Of a stretch of 5,682 bases of DNA, positions 5,421 through 5,682 are shown one piece after another. A program made the translations under genes and the position numbers. The notes under the pieces were generated by a model that did not search any database, was not told where the DNA came from, and worked only from the letters and a program-made list of their open reading frames with translations. Origin of the DNA: Fidelibacterota bacterium. Lineage in GTDB: Bacteria; Fidelibacterota; UBA2242; JAFGTP01. Each line of letters opens with the position of its first letter. Positions within the stretch are counted from its first letter, which is position 1. The stretch is from assembly GCA_021735285.1 (NCBI GenBank), contig JAIPHI010000172.1, positions 1-5,682 of the forward strand, written 5' to 3'.

Positions 5421-5682
5421 TTATGATTGAGTGATAGTGATATTGTTCTTTTTTATATCGAAATACTCCTGCAACTCCTCATAGGTCTTATCGGAGGCTT
5501 GAATATCACGCACAATCTGGCCATCTTCAAGTATTCCAATTCTGGTACAAACATCCGCAACATTGGCAATATCATGGCTGGAGATTATCATTGTTGTATT
5601 AGTTTTCTCATTTGTTTCTAGTAAAAGATTGTTCAGTATTTTACGGGAGGTAGGATCCAGATTGGCAAAGGGCTCATCGAGC
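5421..5682 (-). CDS. ABC transporter ATP-binding protein, C-terminal fragment (start outside window)
   Basis: The last 86 residues are visible. LDEP at the window edge is the end of Walker B with the catalytic glutamate. ANLDP (6-10) is the D-loop and SSHDI (34-38) contains the switch histidine. These are followed by CTRIGILEDGQIV (45-57), the usual strand and turn after the H-loop. The tail YEELQEYFDIKKNNITITQS is short and without recognisable domains. Walker A, the Q-loop and the LSGGQ signature lie outside the window. The wording of the conserved segments is most like ATPases of ABC-2-type exporters (drug, peptide or polysaccharide export), but the substrate cannot be told. The TAA is at 5421-5423. 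The gene is followed by 169 bases before the PEPCK-like start, with the same orientation and no clear terminator, so read-through is possible. Confidence 0.9.
   Translation of the reverse strand, partial: LDEPFANLDPTSRKILNNLLLETNEKTNTTMIISSHDIANVADVCTRIGILEDGQIVRDIQASDKTYEELQEYFDIKKNNITITQS

Noticed and set aside
5427..5621. Plus-strand 64-residue open frame near the right edge
   Set aside because: It lies entirely across the ABC ATPase coding sequence, which has clear motifs on the other strand, and it has no recognisable protein features.

Overview
The window is AT-rich DNA in which every intact gene lies on the minus strand; only a gene fragment at the left edge is on the plus strand. An ArgR-type repressor heads an arginine operon, gene ends are AT-rich and Shine-Dalgarno sites are of the AGGAG type. 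Together these suggest a low-GC Bacillota, possibly a fermentative clostridial or Halanaerobiales-like anaerobe. That assignment is inference from gene style and composition only.

Left edge (1-149, plus): the last codons of an amidohydrolase resembling the 5-methylthioadenosine/S-adenosylhomocysteine deaminase family. An in-frame TGA lies 38 codons before the expected end. The gap to 258 is a convergent intergenic region with an A/T-only hairpin.

Centre (259-3258, minus): a compact operon transcribed argR -> argG -> argH. These genes cover the last two steps of arginine synthesis (citrulline + aspartate -> argininosuccinate -> arginine + fumarate) and the arginine-responsive repressor. A near-consensus promoter (TTGACA-17 bp-TATATT) lies upstream of argR. 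Two ARG-box-like sites with starts 21 bp apart overlap its -10 element and the start of the transcript, so the operon is very probably repressed by its own ArgR. argG and argH overlap by 17 bp. ArgH ends about 50-70 residues earlier than usual, and ArgG looks closer to the animal-type enzyme than to the Bacillus type.

Right (3485-5251, minus): a 588-residue protein whose C-terminal half is a divergent phosphoenolpyruvate carboxykinase (PEPCK) catalytic domain. It carries an HPr-kinase-like P-loop (GDSGAGKSE). The PEPCK metal- and substrate-binding positions appear to be kept at family spacing, but the N-terminal ~210 residues are not recognisable. An 18-bp direct repeat with a 20-bp period lies just upstream of it. 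This gene is the least explained and most interesting part of the window.

Right edge (5421-5682, minus): the C-terminal 86 residues of an ABC transporter ATPase whose start lies outside the window.
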